In this document: positions 12,481 to 19,696 of the stretch, in pieces | Numbering within the stretch: position 1 is the first letter of the stretch | How the letters are laid out: every line of letters begins with the position of its first letter | Source: CAYMDJ01 sp964537525 | GTDB taxonomy: Archaea; Aenigmatarchaeota; Aenigmatarchaeia; QMZP01 | DNA length: 19,734 bases | NCBI GenBank assembly: GCA_964537525.1 | Contig: CAZIAB010000012.1 | Location: 1-19,734 of the forward strand | Direction of reading: 5' to 3' | Program-made: the position numbers and the translations under genes | Notes under the pieces: generated by a model | Database searches by the model: none | What the model was told of the DNA's origin: nothing | What the model saw: only the letters and a program-made list of their open reading frames with translations

Positions 12481-13551
12481 ATGAAAAAAATAAAGATTCA
12501 TTTGGACACGAAGAGGGGAGAGACCTATTATCAGGGAATGAACTCGATAGTCCAGCACAGGACAGTGCACCTGCGCTACCAGAACGGGGTTGAGCGCTAC
12601 CTGGGGTACGGGGCCAGGAGGATTGTCTATAACGCAGCAAAGACCATCGCCAGGAAAAGGTTCTGTGAGATGGTCCGTGGCCTGAAGGGGGCTGACTGGA
12701 ACGTCATGAAAAGGGTTCTCGAGCACATCAGCCTGTGCGGATACGGTTTGTTCGAGATAAAGAGGTTTGGAAAGGAAACCATGATAAACCTCAGGAATTC
12801 TTCAAATGCCTCCAAACACCGCTCGGACAGGCCGGTCTGCTACGTGATGGCAGGCTACCTGGCAGGCATCATGGAGTTGATTACAGGCAAGGAGTGCCTG
12901 TGCATAGAAGAGAAGTGCATTGCAAAGGGGGACGGGATATGCACGTTCAGTATAAGGGTTATGCCGGAGAAGGCAGAGTCCGTCAGGGAATGCTGGAAGA
13001 GCAAGGTGCCGAAGGACGTTGAGGAAACCTTCGTGGAATATGACGGGAGCAGGGGAGAGTTGTTCTTCAAGGGGGTGACATCAGTTGTAAATGCGAGGCA
13101 GGAGTTATGCGAATTCCAGAAAGAGCTGCAGAGGATGGTAGGGTCTGCCTACAAGACCATAATATTCGAGGTCATAGGAAGGGGTTCTGCTGGTGCCGTT
13201 GTCAGCAAAAGGTATAAGCTTGTCATAAAGGTCGTCAGGATGTTCTCAAAGAAACTGATTATAAAGAAGCTTGCGGGGGAGTTCGGTCACTGGGGCCTCG
13301 GTGTGGCAGAAATCCTGGATTTTGATGAGAAGAATTTTAGAGCAAGGATTTCCGTGAAGAACTCCTACAATGCAATGGGATACAAGAGGACAAAGGAGCC
13401 GGTCTGCTATGTCATAGCAGGCCTGTTCTCAAGCGGCGGGAGCCTGATATTCGGAAGGAACATAGCTTGCAGGGAAACCAAATGCATAGCCAAAGGAGAC
13501 GAACACTGCGAGTTCGAGCTCTACCCAGAGAAACCCGAGAAAGTACGCTAA
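12481..13551 (+). CDS. Tandem V4R-domain protein, paralogue 1
   Basis: A 356-residue soluble protein made of two similar halves. Each half has an N-terminal XylR_N-like part (MNSIVQHRTVHLRYQNGVER; GVTSVVNARQELCEFQKELQ) followed by a V4R (4-vinyl reductase-type, PF02830) part. The V4R signature appears as CIEEKCIAKGDGICTF (141-156) and CRETKCIAKGDEHCEF (330-345), with further cysteines at 120, 139 and 309. V4R domains bind small hydrophobic ligands or metal in regulators and BchJ-like proteins. No DNA-binding, catalytic or membrane domain is attached, so it may be a free-standing sensor. It has its own leaderless-type promoter and is followed 29 bp later by a paralogue. Confidence 0.8.
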   Translation: MKKIKIHLDTKRGETYYQGMNSIVQHRTVHLRYQNGVERYLGYGARRIVYNAAKTIARKRFCEMVRGLKGADWNVMKRVLEHISLCGYGLFEIKRFGKETMINLRNSSNASKHRSDRPVCYVMAGYLAGIMELITGKECLCIEEKCIAKGDGICTFSIRVMPEKAESVRECWKSKVPKDVEETFVEYDGSRGELFFKGVTSVVNARQELCEFQKELQRMVGSAYKTIIFEVIGRGSAGAVVSKRYKLVIKVVRMFSKKLIIKKLAGEFGHWGLGVAEILDFDEKNFRARISVKNSYNAMGYKRTKEPVCYVIAGLFSSGGSLIFGRNIACRETKCIAKGDEHCEFELYPEKPEKVR

Positions 13552-13559
13552 TTATTAAG
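13552..13559 (+). promoter_or_regulatory. TATA-like box of the second V4R gene
   Basis: TTATTAAG is centred about 26 nt before the ATG at 13581, in the 29-bp gap after paralogue 1. No SD is present, so the second paralogue may be transcribed separately. Confidence 0.45.
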
Positions 13560-13580
13560 AAACGAAACAAATATAATGAG

Positions 13581-14642
13581 ATGAAAAGGACAAAGCTCTT
13601 CTTTGACCGGAAGACCGGAGAGGCTTATTACCAGGGGGAGAGCTGCATAATACAGAACAGGACTGCACACTCATTCTACCAGAAGGGGGCCGAGCGATAT
13701 CTCGGGCCCGGGGCCAAGATGATAATATACCATGCCGCCAAGAACATGGCCAAGAAGAGGTTCTGCGAGACCGTCAGGAATTTCAGGCAACCCGGAGAGG
13801 ATGCCATTAAAATAATCCTTGAGCACATGAGCCTCTGCGGCTATGGCCTTTTCAATATAAGGGGCTTCGGAGAGGAAACGCTGGTGGAACTGAGGAACTC
13901 CCACAACGCACTTGGTTACCGCTCAGAGAGGCCGGTCTGCTACGTGATATCGGGATACCTCGCGGGAATAATGGAGCTGATTACTGGAAAGGAATGCGTG
14001 TGCATAGAGGAGAAATGCATCGCCAAGGGCGACAGGTTATGCACGTTCAGGATAAGCAAGCTCCCCTCTGGTTCGGATGCAGAGCCAGTAAAGGACTGTT
14101 GGAAGGGGAAGAAACCCCCGAAGGGAGCTGAAGAAACGTTCGTGGAATACAACGAAAAAAAGGGAGAGGTCCTGTTCGGCGGGGTGAATTCCTCAATAAA
14201 TACAAGGGCAGACCTGAGCGAATTCCAGAAAGAGTTCCAGAGGATGATAGGCCCTGCATACAAGACCATAATATACGAAGTCGTGGGAAAAGGTCCCTCT
14301 GCGGCTTCCCTCGGCCAGATGCGCAGGTTCGTTATAACCGTGATGCGTGTCTTCTCCAAGAGGAAGATTGCGGAAAAGCTCGTTGAGGAGTTCTCCAAGA
14401 GGGGATTCGGCGCAACAGATCTCCTGGAATTCGATGTGAAGAGGATGACAGCAAGGGTTTCTGTCAAGAATTGCCACAACGCCCTGGGTTACCATTCAAA
14501 GGAGCCGGTCTGCCATGCCACTGCAGGGGTTTTTGCCAACGGGGGAGAGCTCATGTTCGGAAAAAAGATTCTATGCAAGGAAACCAAATGCATAGCCAAA
14601 GGAGACGACCATTGCGAGTTCGAGCTCTATCCGGAGAAATAA
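13581..14642 (+). CDS. Tandem V4R-domain protein, paralogue 2
   Basis: A 353-residue paralogue of the preceding gene with the same order of two XylR_N-like/V4R halves. Matching landmarks are LEHMSLCGYGLFNIRGFG, ERPVCYVISGYLAGIMELI, CIEEKCIAKGDRLCTF, EFQKEFQRMIGPAYKTIIYE and CKETKCIAKGDDHCEF. Cysteines of both V4R sites are kept. A 30-nt block (14579-14608) is identical to 13473-13502 in paralogue 1, whereas most of the two genes differ at many third positions; this hints at local gene conversion or strong constraint. The frame is open to 13467, but that part overlaps paralogue 1; ATG 13581 gives an N-terminus that aligns with paralogue 1. Likely role as for paralogue 1: ligand or metal sensing. 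The two products could pair. Confidence 0.8.
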   Translation: MKRTKLFFDRKTGEAYYQGESCIIQNRTAHSFYQKGAERYLGPGAKMIIYHAAKNMAKKRFCETVRNFRQPGEDAIKIILEHMSLCGYGLFNIRGFGEETLVELRNSHNALGYRSERPVCYVISGYLAGIMELITGKECVCIEEKCIAKGDRLCTFRISKLPSGSDAEPVKDCWKGKKPPKGAEETFVEYNEKKGEVLFGGVNSSINTRADLSEFQKEFQRMIGPAYKTIIYEVVGKGPSAASLGQMRRFVITVMRVFSKRKIAEKLVEEFSKRGFGATDLLEFDVKRMTARVSVKNCHNALGYHSKEPVCHATAGVFANGGELMFGKKILCKETKCIAKGDDHCEFELYPEK

Positions 14643-14655
14643 CCCGGCCAGGAAC

Positions 14656-14664
14656 ATTTTAAAG
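14656..14664 (+). promoter_or_regulatory. TATA-like box of gatD
   Basis: ATTTTAAAG is centred about 25 nt before the gatD ATG at 14685, again with no SD. Confidence 0.5.
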
Positions 14665-14684
14665 AACGAAGCCAATAATAGAGC

Positions 14685-16055
14685 ATGCCCTATTCAAGAA
14701 AGGTGGAAACCCTCTTCGGCAGGAAAAAAGTGAGGGTCGGTGACAGGATTCTCCTCAAGTCAGGTTCACGTTCTTACGAGGGCCTCCTGATGCCCAAGAC
14801 CGGCGCAGGGGACCCCGACTCAATCGTCATAAAGCTGGATTCCGGTTACAACATAGGACTCAAGCTCGATGCAAAGCTATCCCTCTCAAAGAGCAGGACA
14901 AAGGAGCCGGATGCGATTGAGGACGAGGAGCAGTTCGAGCTCGGAAGGATATCCGACAAGCTCATCAAGCTGAAGTTCGACCCGAAGAAACCACCTATCT
15001 CATTAGTAGCCACTGGCGGGACAATCGCGTCGAGGGTGGACTACAGGACAGGTGGCGTCAAGATGCAGATGAATCCCAGGGAGTTCCTCCACAACGTCCC
15101 TGAGCTCGCGGGGATAGTCAACCTCAGGAGCGTGAGCAATCCATTCAACATGGCCAGCGAGGACATGCTTCCCTCCGACTGGATTGCGATAGCAAGGGAC
15201 GTTGCAAGGCGCCTCAACTCCGGAGATAAGGGGGTTATAGTAACCCACGGGACAGACTTCCTCCATTACACATCGGCCGCCCTTTCATTCTTCCTGAGAA
15301 ACCTCACCAAGCCGGTCGTACTGGTCGGTGCCCAGCGCTCCTCGGACAGGGGCTCTTCTGACGGTGGGATGAACCTCATATGCGCCTCCCGCGTCGCCAC
15401 GGGCGATATGGCAGAGGTCGGAATCTGCATGCACGGCCGTCCGGATGACGATTACTGCCTCTTCATCCGGGGGACCCATGTCCGCAAGATGGACACTCAG
15501 CGGAGGGACGCATTCCGTCCAATCAACGAATACCCCCTCGCCCATGTCTGGCCTGACGGAAGGATTAAGATAAGGAACAGGAACTACAAGAAGAGGAACG
15601 ACAGGCAAAAGGTAAGGCTGGACACGAAATTCGAGCCAAAGGTCGCCATACTAAAGGCATATCCCGGTTCTGACCCATCCATAATAGACTATCTTGTTTC
15701 AAAGCATTACGTGGGGTTCGTTATCGAGGCAAGCGGTCTCGGCCACGTCCCAACCAACGGTAAGGGTTCATGGATTCCCACCATAAGCAGGCACGTAAAG
15801 AAGGGAATACCCTTCGTGACGACCCCGCAGACAATCTACGGGAGGATAAACCCCAACGTATACAGCAACCTTAGAGTCCTATACAAGGAAACGGGAGCGA
15901 TACCCGGAGGTGACATGCTGACAGAGGTCGCTTACATAAAGCTGGGCTGGGTCCTCGGCCACACCAGGAACCCGGAGAAGGTGAGGGAGATGATGCTTAC
16001 TGATTACGCGGGCGAGATAACGGGAAGGAGCCTCGCGGGAACCTTCCTCTACTGA
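14685..16055 (+). CDS. gatD: Glutamyl-tRNA(Gln) amidotransferase subunit D
   Basis: Glutaminase subunit of the archaea-specific GatDE enzyme, which releases ammonia from glutamine for conversion of Glu-tRNA(Gln) to Gln-tRNA(Gln). The 456-residue protein has an N-terminal SH3-like domain (about 1-75) and an L-asparaginase-type domain (about 100-430). The family's Thr-Thr-Asp-Lys catalytic set is visible at Thr113 (VATGGTIAS), Thr190-Asp191 (VTHGTDFLHYTSAALS) and Lys268 (RGTHVRKMD). A later EASGLGHVPTNG segment is also typical. ATG 14685 is the first start and is about 25 nt from a TATA-like box. gatE starts 9 nt after its stop. Confidence 0.97.
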   Translation: MPYSRKVETLFGRKKVRVGDRILLKSGSRSYEGLLMPKTGAGDPDSIVIKLDSGYNIGLKLDAKLSLSKSRTKEPDAIEDEEQFELGRISDKLIKLKFDPKKPPISLVATGGTIASRVDYRTGGVKMQMNPREFLHNVPELAGIVNLRSVSNPFNMASEDMLPSDWIAIARDVARRLNSGDKGVIVTHGTDFLHYTSAALSFFLRNLTKPVVLVGAQRSSDRGSSDGGMNLICASRVATGDMAEVGICMHGRPDDDYCLFIRGTHVRKMDTQRRDAFRPINEYPLAHVWPDGRIKIRNRNYKKRNDRQKVRLDTKFEPKVAILKAYPGSDPSIIDYLVSKHYVGFVIEASGLGHVPTNGKGSWIPTISRHVKKGIPFVTTPQTIYGRINPNVYSNLRVLYKETGAIPGGDMLTEVAYIKLGWVLGHTRNPEKVREMMLTDYAGEITGRSLAGTFLY

Positions 16056-16064
16056 GGTGTTCGG

Positions 16065-17930
16065 ATGCTTGATTATGAGAAACTGGGATTCAGGTGCGGG
16101 ATTGAAATCCACCAACAATTAGCAACAGAGAACAAGCTGTTCTGCAACTGTAGCGCCGCGATGTCTGATCCCCAGCCGGTCTTCGAGATAAGGAGGAAGC
16201 TGAGGCCCGTCGCGGGCGAGATGGGCGACGTTGACGCCGCTGCAGCCTTCGAAAACCTGAGGGACAAGACGTTCATATACAAGGTCTACCTCAACGAGAC
16301 CTGCCTGGTGGAGCTTGATGAAGAGCCAATCCACCCGCTCAACCCCGATGCACTCGACACCTCCCTTGTAATTTCCACCATGCTCAACTGCGAGATACCC
16401 GACGAGATTCATGTCATGAGGAAGACCGTGATAGACGGCTCCAACACCTCTGGATTCCAGAGGACTGCGATAGTGGGAATGAATGGCTGGCTCAGGACAG
16501 AATCCGGCAAGGTCGGGATAGACAACGTTGCCGTTGAGGAGGATGCATGCCAGATACTCGAGCGCAGGGAGAACGAGATTGTCTACGGCCTCAACAGGCT
16601 TGCCATCCCCCTAGTCGAGATAGGAACGGACTCCACCATAAGGAATCCCCAGCACGCAAGGGAGGTCGCTGCCCACCTGGGAATGGTTCTCCGCTCAACC
16701 GACAGGGTAAGGAGGGGGCTGGGAACAATCCGCCAGGATATCAACATCTCAATAAGGGACGGTGCCAGGATAGAGATAAAGGGGGCACAGGACCTCTCCA
16801 TGGTCCCAAAATACGTGGAGAACGAAACCCTCCGCCAGGTCTCCCTTGTCCAGATAAGGGATAGACTGAAGAAGATGAAGTTCAAGCCAGTGAAGGCAGA
16901 CCCGAAACACGTCTCCCACATATTCAGGGATTCCAAATCCCATATAACCATGGGAAAGCAAACCTACTCAATCGTTATACCCGGCTTCGCCGGATTCCTC
17001 AAGACAAACCTGACCCCCACCAGGACACTGGGAAATGAGATAGCAAACTACATCAAGGTCAGGATAGGTGCAAGGGGATTCGTCCATTCCGATGAGGATC
17101 TATCAAAATACGGCTTGGAGAAGCACTTCGAATCACTCAGGAAGCACCACAAGGCGGGAAAAGGAGATACAGTCCTCATCGTCTCAGGCGATAGGGAGCA
17201 TTGCTACAGGACCATTGAAGCGATAGTCGAGCGCATCAACCAGCTTATTGCCGGTGTCCCCGAGGAGGTCAGGAGAGCATTGGATAATGGTGATTCAGAA
17301 TTCATGAGGCCCCTGCCAGGTGCGGCCAGGATGTATCCGGAGACAGATGCCGTCCCTATAGGCATAACACCGAAAATCCTCAGGGAGATAAGGAAGAACC
17401 TTCCTGAACTCCTTGACTCAAGGGTCATGAAGCTCGAAACCATGTACAAGATAAGCCATGATTTGGCTTACCAGGTCGTGCATTCCGGGATGACGGAATC
17501 CTTTGAGAAGGGCGTCTCCTCTGGCCTGGAACCAACCTTTGTTTCGAGCATACTCACTTCAGGCCTCACCCAGCTCAGGAGGAAGGACAACGTCCCTGTC
17601 GACAACCTCACGGACAGGGAAATCAGCAGGGTTCTGGAACTCTCCTCGAAGAATAAGCTACCCAAGGAAAGCGTCCTGGAGATGCTCTCCCGCCTTGCCA
17701 GGAACCCCAACGAGAGCATAGAAGACCTCGCAGCTGACGGCTTCTCAGAGGAAAAGCTCAGGGAAACGGTCCGCAGGATAATCTCAAAGAACAAAGATGC
17801 CCTGAAGAAGCACAATCCAGAGAAGATACTCATGGGAGAGGTAATGAAGGAGCTCAGGGGCAAGGCTGGCGGAAAGCTCGTGATGAAGATTCTTTCTGAG
17901 GAGATTAAATGCACCACGAAAACGAAGTGA
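16065..17930 (+). CDS. gatE: Glutamyl-tRNA(Gln) amidotransferase subunit E
   Basis: Kinase/transamidase subunit that binds Glu-tRNA(Gln), phosphorylates the glutamate and accepts ammonia from GatD. The 621-residue length is normal. Order: GatB-like cradle domain (CGIEIHQQLATENKLFCNCS at the start, ETCLVELDEEPIHPLN, VMRKTVIDGSNTSGFQRT, VEEDACQI, NRLAIPLVEIGTD, VRRGLGTIRQDINISI), the GatE-specific inserted AspRS-like GAD domain (about 270-410), then helical and YqeY-like tail domains (about 440-621). GAGGTG, 5 nt before ATG 16065, is the SD and overlaps the gatD stop. Its last 22 nt overlap the next gene, so gatD, gatE and the CYTH gene probably form one operon. Confidence 0.97.
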   Translation: MLDYEKLGFRCGIEIHQQLATENKLFCNCSAAMSDPQPVFEIRRKLRPVAGEMGDVDAAAAFENLRDKTFIYKVYLNETCLVELDEEPIHPLNPDALDTSLVISTMLNCEIPDEIHVMRKTVIDGSNTSGFQRTAIVGMNGWLRTESGKVGIDNVAVEEDACQILERRENEIVYGLNRLAIPLVEIGTDSTIRNPQHAREVAAHLGMVLRSTDRVRRGLGTIRQDINISIRDGARIEIKGAQDLSMVPKYVENETLRQVSLVQIRDRLKKMKFKPVKADPKHVSHIFRDSKSHITMGKQTYSIVIPGFAGFLKTNLTPTRTLGNEIANYIKVRIGARGFVHSDEDLSKYGLEKHFESLRKHHKAGKGDTVLIVSGDREHCYRTIEAIVERINQLIAGVPEEVRRALDNGDSEFMRPLPGAARMYPETDAVPIGITPKILREIRKNLPELLDSRVMKLETMYKISHDLAYQVVHSGMTESFEKGVSSGLEPTFVSSILTSGLTQLRRKDNVPVDNLTDREISRVLELSSKNKLPKESVLEMLSRLARNPNESIEDLAADGFSEEKLRETVRRIISKNKDALKKHNPEKILMGEVMKELRGKAGGKLVMKILSEEIKCTTKTK

Positions 17931-18535
17931 AGTTCAGGCTTCAGGACCCCGAGCCCATAAGGAAGCTCCTGAAGAAGCTCGACGCAAAGAACAAGGGGAA
18001 ATTCCTGGAGCACAACGTCTGCCTTGAGGGCGGCGCCATAAGCCGCGAGAAGGGAAACTTCCTCCGCGTCAGGAAAGCCAATAAGGTCACGGTCACCTTC
18101 AAGGACAAAATCGTGGAGGGAAAGAAATTCAAGAACAGGAGGGAGGTAGAGATGGAGGTTCCTGACTTCGGCAAGGCTGTCCAGCTCTTCCATGATATCG
18201 GTTTACGGGATTACTGGCGCTACGAGAAGGAGAGGGAGACCTGGCTCCTGGATGGTGTCGAGATAGTGATAGACCGCCTCCCGGAACTTGGTTACTATAT
18301 AGAGATAGAGGGGACAGACGATGAGATAGAAGCCACGGCAAGGAAGCTCGGCCTCAACATCAGAGAGGGCATAACCAGTACTTACCACTCCATATGGGAG
18401 GAGCACAAGAAACAAACCAAGCCGGTTGACATGTTATTCAGAAACAGCCTTCCGGCTAACAAATCAAAAATAAAAAATAGTCTTTCAACCAAATCAATTA
18501 AGAAACCTCTCCTCTTGCAGAGAAAAAGTCGCTAA
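17909..18535 (+). CDS. CYTH-domain protein (class IV adenylyl cyclase / triphosphatase-like)
   Basis: A 208-residue protein of the CyaB/CYTH superfamily, whose tunnel fold binds triphosphates. The N-terminal ExExK motif is intact (Glu4, Glu6, Lys8), followed by FLRVRKANKVTVTFKDK, the acidic strand RREVEMEVPD, YEKERETWLLDGVEIVIDRL and YYIEIEGTDDEIE, all expected. Members can be adenylyl cyclase, thiamine triphosphatase or tripolyphosphatase; the choice cannot be made here. The CYTH domain ends near residue 165 (TYHSIWEEH); about 40 basic residues with no recognised motif follow, longer than usual. The start overlaps gatE by 22 nt with GGAGAT just before it, indicating translational coupling. 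Confidence 0.87.
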   Translation: MHHENEVKFRLQDPEPIRKLLKKLDAKNKGKFLEHNVCLEGGAISREKGNFLRVRKANKVTVTFKDKIVEGKKFKNRREVEMEVPDFGKAVQLFHDIGLRDYWRYEKERETWLLDGVEIVIDRLPELGYYIEIEGTDDEIEATARKLGLNIREGITSTYHSIWEEHKKQTKPVDMLFRNSLPANKSKIKNSLSTKSIKKPLLLQRKSR

Positions 18536-18548
18536 TCTTTACTAACCT

Positions 18549-18737
18549 TTAGAATCGCTTCGGTCGGTGCTTCTGGAAACAGTCCCTGCAGAAAACAGGC
18601 CTGTCGCCATCCGGCTTGAAGGGAACTTCGTCTTCCTTTCCACAGTCAGAGCACTTTATCTTGTGCATCTCCCTGGGTGGTCGGTCTCGGTCAAAGTCTC
18701 GCTTTCTGTCACCGAATCTCTTCTCTTTTCTTTCCAT
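18549..18737 (-). CDS. Small CxxC-x17-CxxC zinc-ribbon protein
   Basis: A 62-residue protein with a charged, Arg/Asp-rich N-terminus (MERKEKRFGDRKRDFDRDRP) and a zinc-binding core. Cys29/Cys32 (CSDCGKEDEVPF) and Cys50/Cys53 (CRDCFQKH) are separated by exactly 17 residues, the CxxC-x17-CxxC pattern widespread in DPANN archaea and candidate-phylum bacteria. The core is often attached to RGG or charged tails and may bind nucleic acid; function is not established. AGGAGA, 6 nt before the ATG, is a clear SD. The gene converges on the CYTH gene with 13 bp between stops. Confidence 0.82.
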   Translation of the reverse strand: MERKEKRFGDRKRDFDRDRPPREMHKIKCSDCGKEDEVPFKPDGDRPVFCRDCFQKHRPKRF

Positions 18738-18898
18738 TCGATATCTCCTATTAATCTATTACAGCCCCCACCTTTTCATGTAAACCGGGAACTGTCCCTT
18801 ATAATAAGGGCGTCGGGTATTTAAAGCTGCGCTTTCCCCACGCCTGAATCCCTATAAATCCAGCAATCCTTTTATGCCGGCCCTTCCATAAATCAATC
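18738..18898. other. Divergent intergenic region with promoters
   Basis: This 161-bp gap separates the zinc-ribbon gene (-) and the lipoprotein gene (+). TAATAGATTAATA on the minus strand (about 18748-18760) is a possible TATA region for the former. CTATAAAT at 18852-18859 and CTTTTATG at 18869-18876 are candidates for the latter. No ORF with coding character was seen. Confidence 0.45.
18869..18876 (+). promoter_or_regulatory. TATA-like box of the lipoprotein gene
   Basis: CTTTTATG is centred about 27 nt before the ATG at 18899 and there is no SD, so the transcript is probably leaderless. Confidence 0.45.
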
Positions 18899-19429
18899 AT
18901 GAAGAAAACATTCATCCTTTCACCATGCATCCTGCTTGCGGTCCTCGTCTCCGGCTGCACCCAGCAGCCGATAGGGGGAGTTCCTGACGCCTGGGAAGGA
19001 TATCTTGACCCAGAAGGCTGCAACTCCTCTTGCATGGCGATGGGTTATGACGTGGGGCACTGCATGCATCCTGAAGAGATATGCGAGGATGACGTTGAAT
19101 CCGGCAACTGCCTCCCGGGCGCCTGTGAGAAAGATGGGGACTGCAGATGTTACTGCAAAAACGAGACCCTGCCAGAGGACCAGTGCTGCACCAGGCAGAA
19201 CACAAACTTCAGCATGTGCTTACCGGAGGCCATGGAGATAGCGGAAAACAGCGCATGCGTCGAGAACGGAACCCTCACTGAGAATCATTTCTGTAATGAA
19301 TACACCGGGACATGGTGGATTGACCTTGACATAGAGAAGGATGGGTGCAGCCCCGCCTGCGTAGTCGACGTCGAGACAGGGCAGGCCGAGATAAACTGGA
19401 GATGCACCGGCCTCCTCCTGCCAGAATAA
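18899..19429 (+). CDS. Cysteine-rich secreted lipoprotein, unknown function
   Basis: A 176-residue protein that I do not recognise. The N-terminus is a lipoprotein signal: MKKTF, a hydrophobic core, then the lipobox LVSGC with Cys20 as the attachment residue. The mature part has 17 further cysteines, mostly between residues 41 and 109 (for example GCNSSC, CEKDGDCRCYC, QCCTRQ), plus CSPAC near the end, and few lysines. This density suggests a disulfide-bonded or metal-binding surface domain. NETLP, NGTLT and NSSC are possible N-glycosylation sites. The start is the first ATG, about 27 nt from a TATA-like box. No partner gene is adjacent; a hairpin-rich non-coding region follows directly. Confidence 0.72.
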   Translation: MKKTFILSPCILLAVLVSGCTQQPIGGVPDAWEGYLDPEGCNSSCMAMGYDVGHCMHPEEICEDDVESGNCLPGACEKDGDCRCYCKNETLPEDQCCTRQNTNFSMCLPEAMEIAENSACVENGTLTENHFCNEYTGTWWIDLDIEKDGCSPACVVDVETGQAEINWRCTGLLLPE

Positions 19430-19569
19430 AATAAGGGATAGCCCCGCGCGGATTCCCAGAACCACTGCCTTTTGCGGCAGCGTTCTTTTCGTGAACGTTT
19501 TTGGACGTTTACCGGTCCAAAAAGGTTCTTTCGAACCGCGGTCTCCAGGTATCTCCCTTGAGAGTTCCG

Positions 19570-19696
19570 TTGGACGCGGAAGCTCCTTTTGGGGTGAAGC
19601 CCTTTTTTCAAAAGGGCTCTCCAGAGCCTGATATCCTTAGCCAAGCCTTTTCGTGAAAAGCATCAGCCTCTTTTTGGAAGCGGAAGCTCCTTTTGG
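19570..19696. repeat. 23-bp direct repeat pair, 104 bp apart
   Basis: Copies at 19570-19592 and 19674-19696 differ at one position (C19575 against A19679) and share the 17-bp core GCGGAAGCTCCTTTTGG. Each is followed within a few bases by a hairpin of the AAGCC(C)TTTT type, so the repeating unit appears to be repeat plus hairpin. Confidence 0.7.
19598..19618. terminator. Strong 9-bp hairpin, possible terminator
   Basis: AGCCCTTTT and AAAAGGGCT pair perfectly around a TTC loop. The related hairpin at 19699-19721 pairs over 10 bp around a TCC loop. Such T-containing stems may act as bidirectional transcription ends, though hairpins are not required for archaeal termination. Confidence 0.3.

Noticed and set aside
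13467..13580. Upstream extension of V4R paralogue 2
   Set aside because: This part reads through the end of paralogue 1 out of frame; ATG 13581 aligns with the N-terminus of paralogue 1 and fits the TATA spacing.
19285..19644. A 119-codon minus-strand frame across the hairpin region
   Set aside because: It is formed from inverted repeats, overlaps the lipoprotein gene for about 145 nt, and has no recognisable domain or start signal.
19570..19696. CRISPR or integron attC site
   Set aside because: Only two direct repeats are present, the interval is filled with hairpins rather than spacers, and no integrase or cas gene is in the window.
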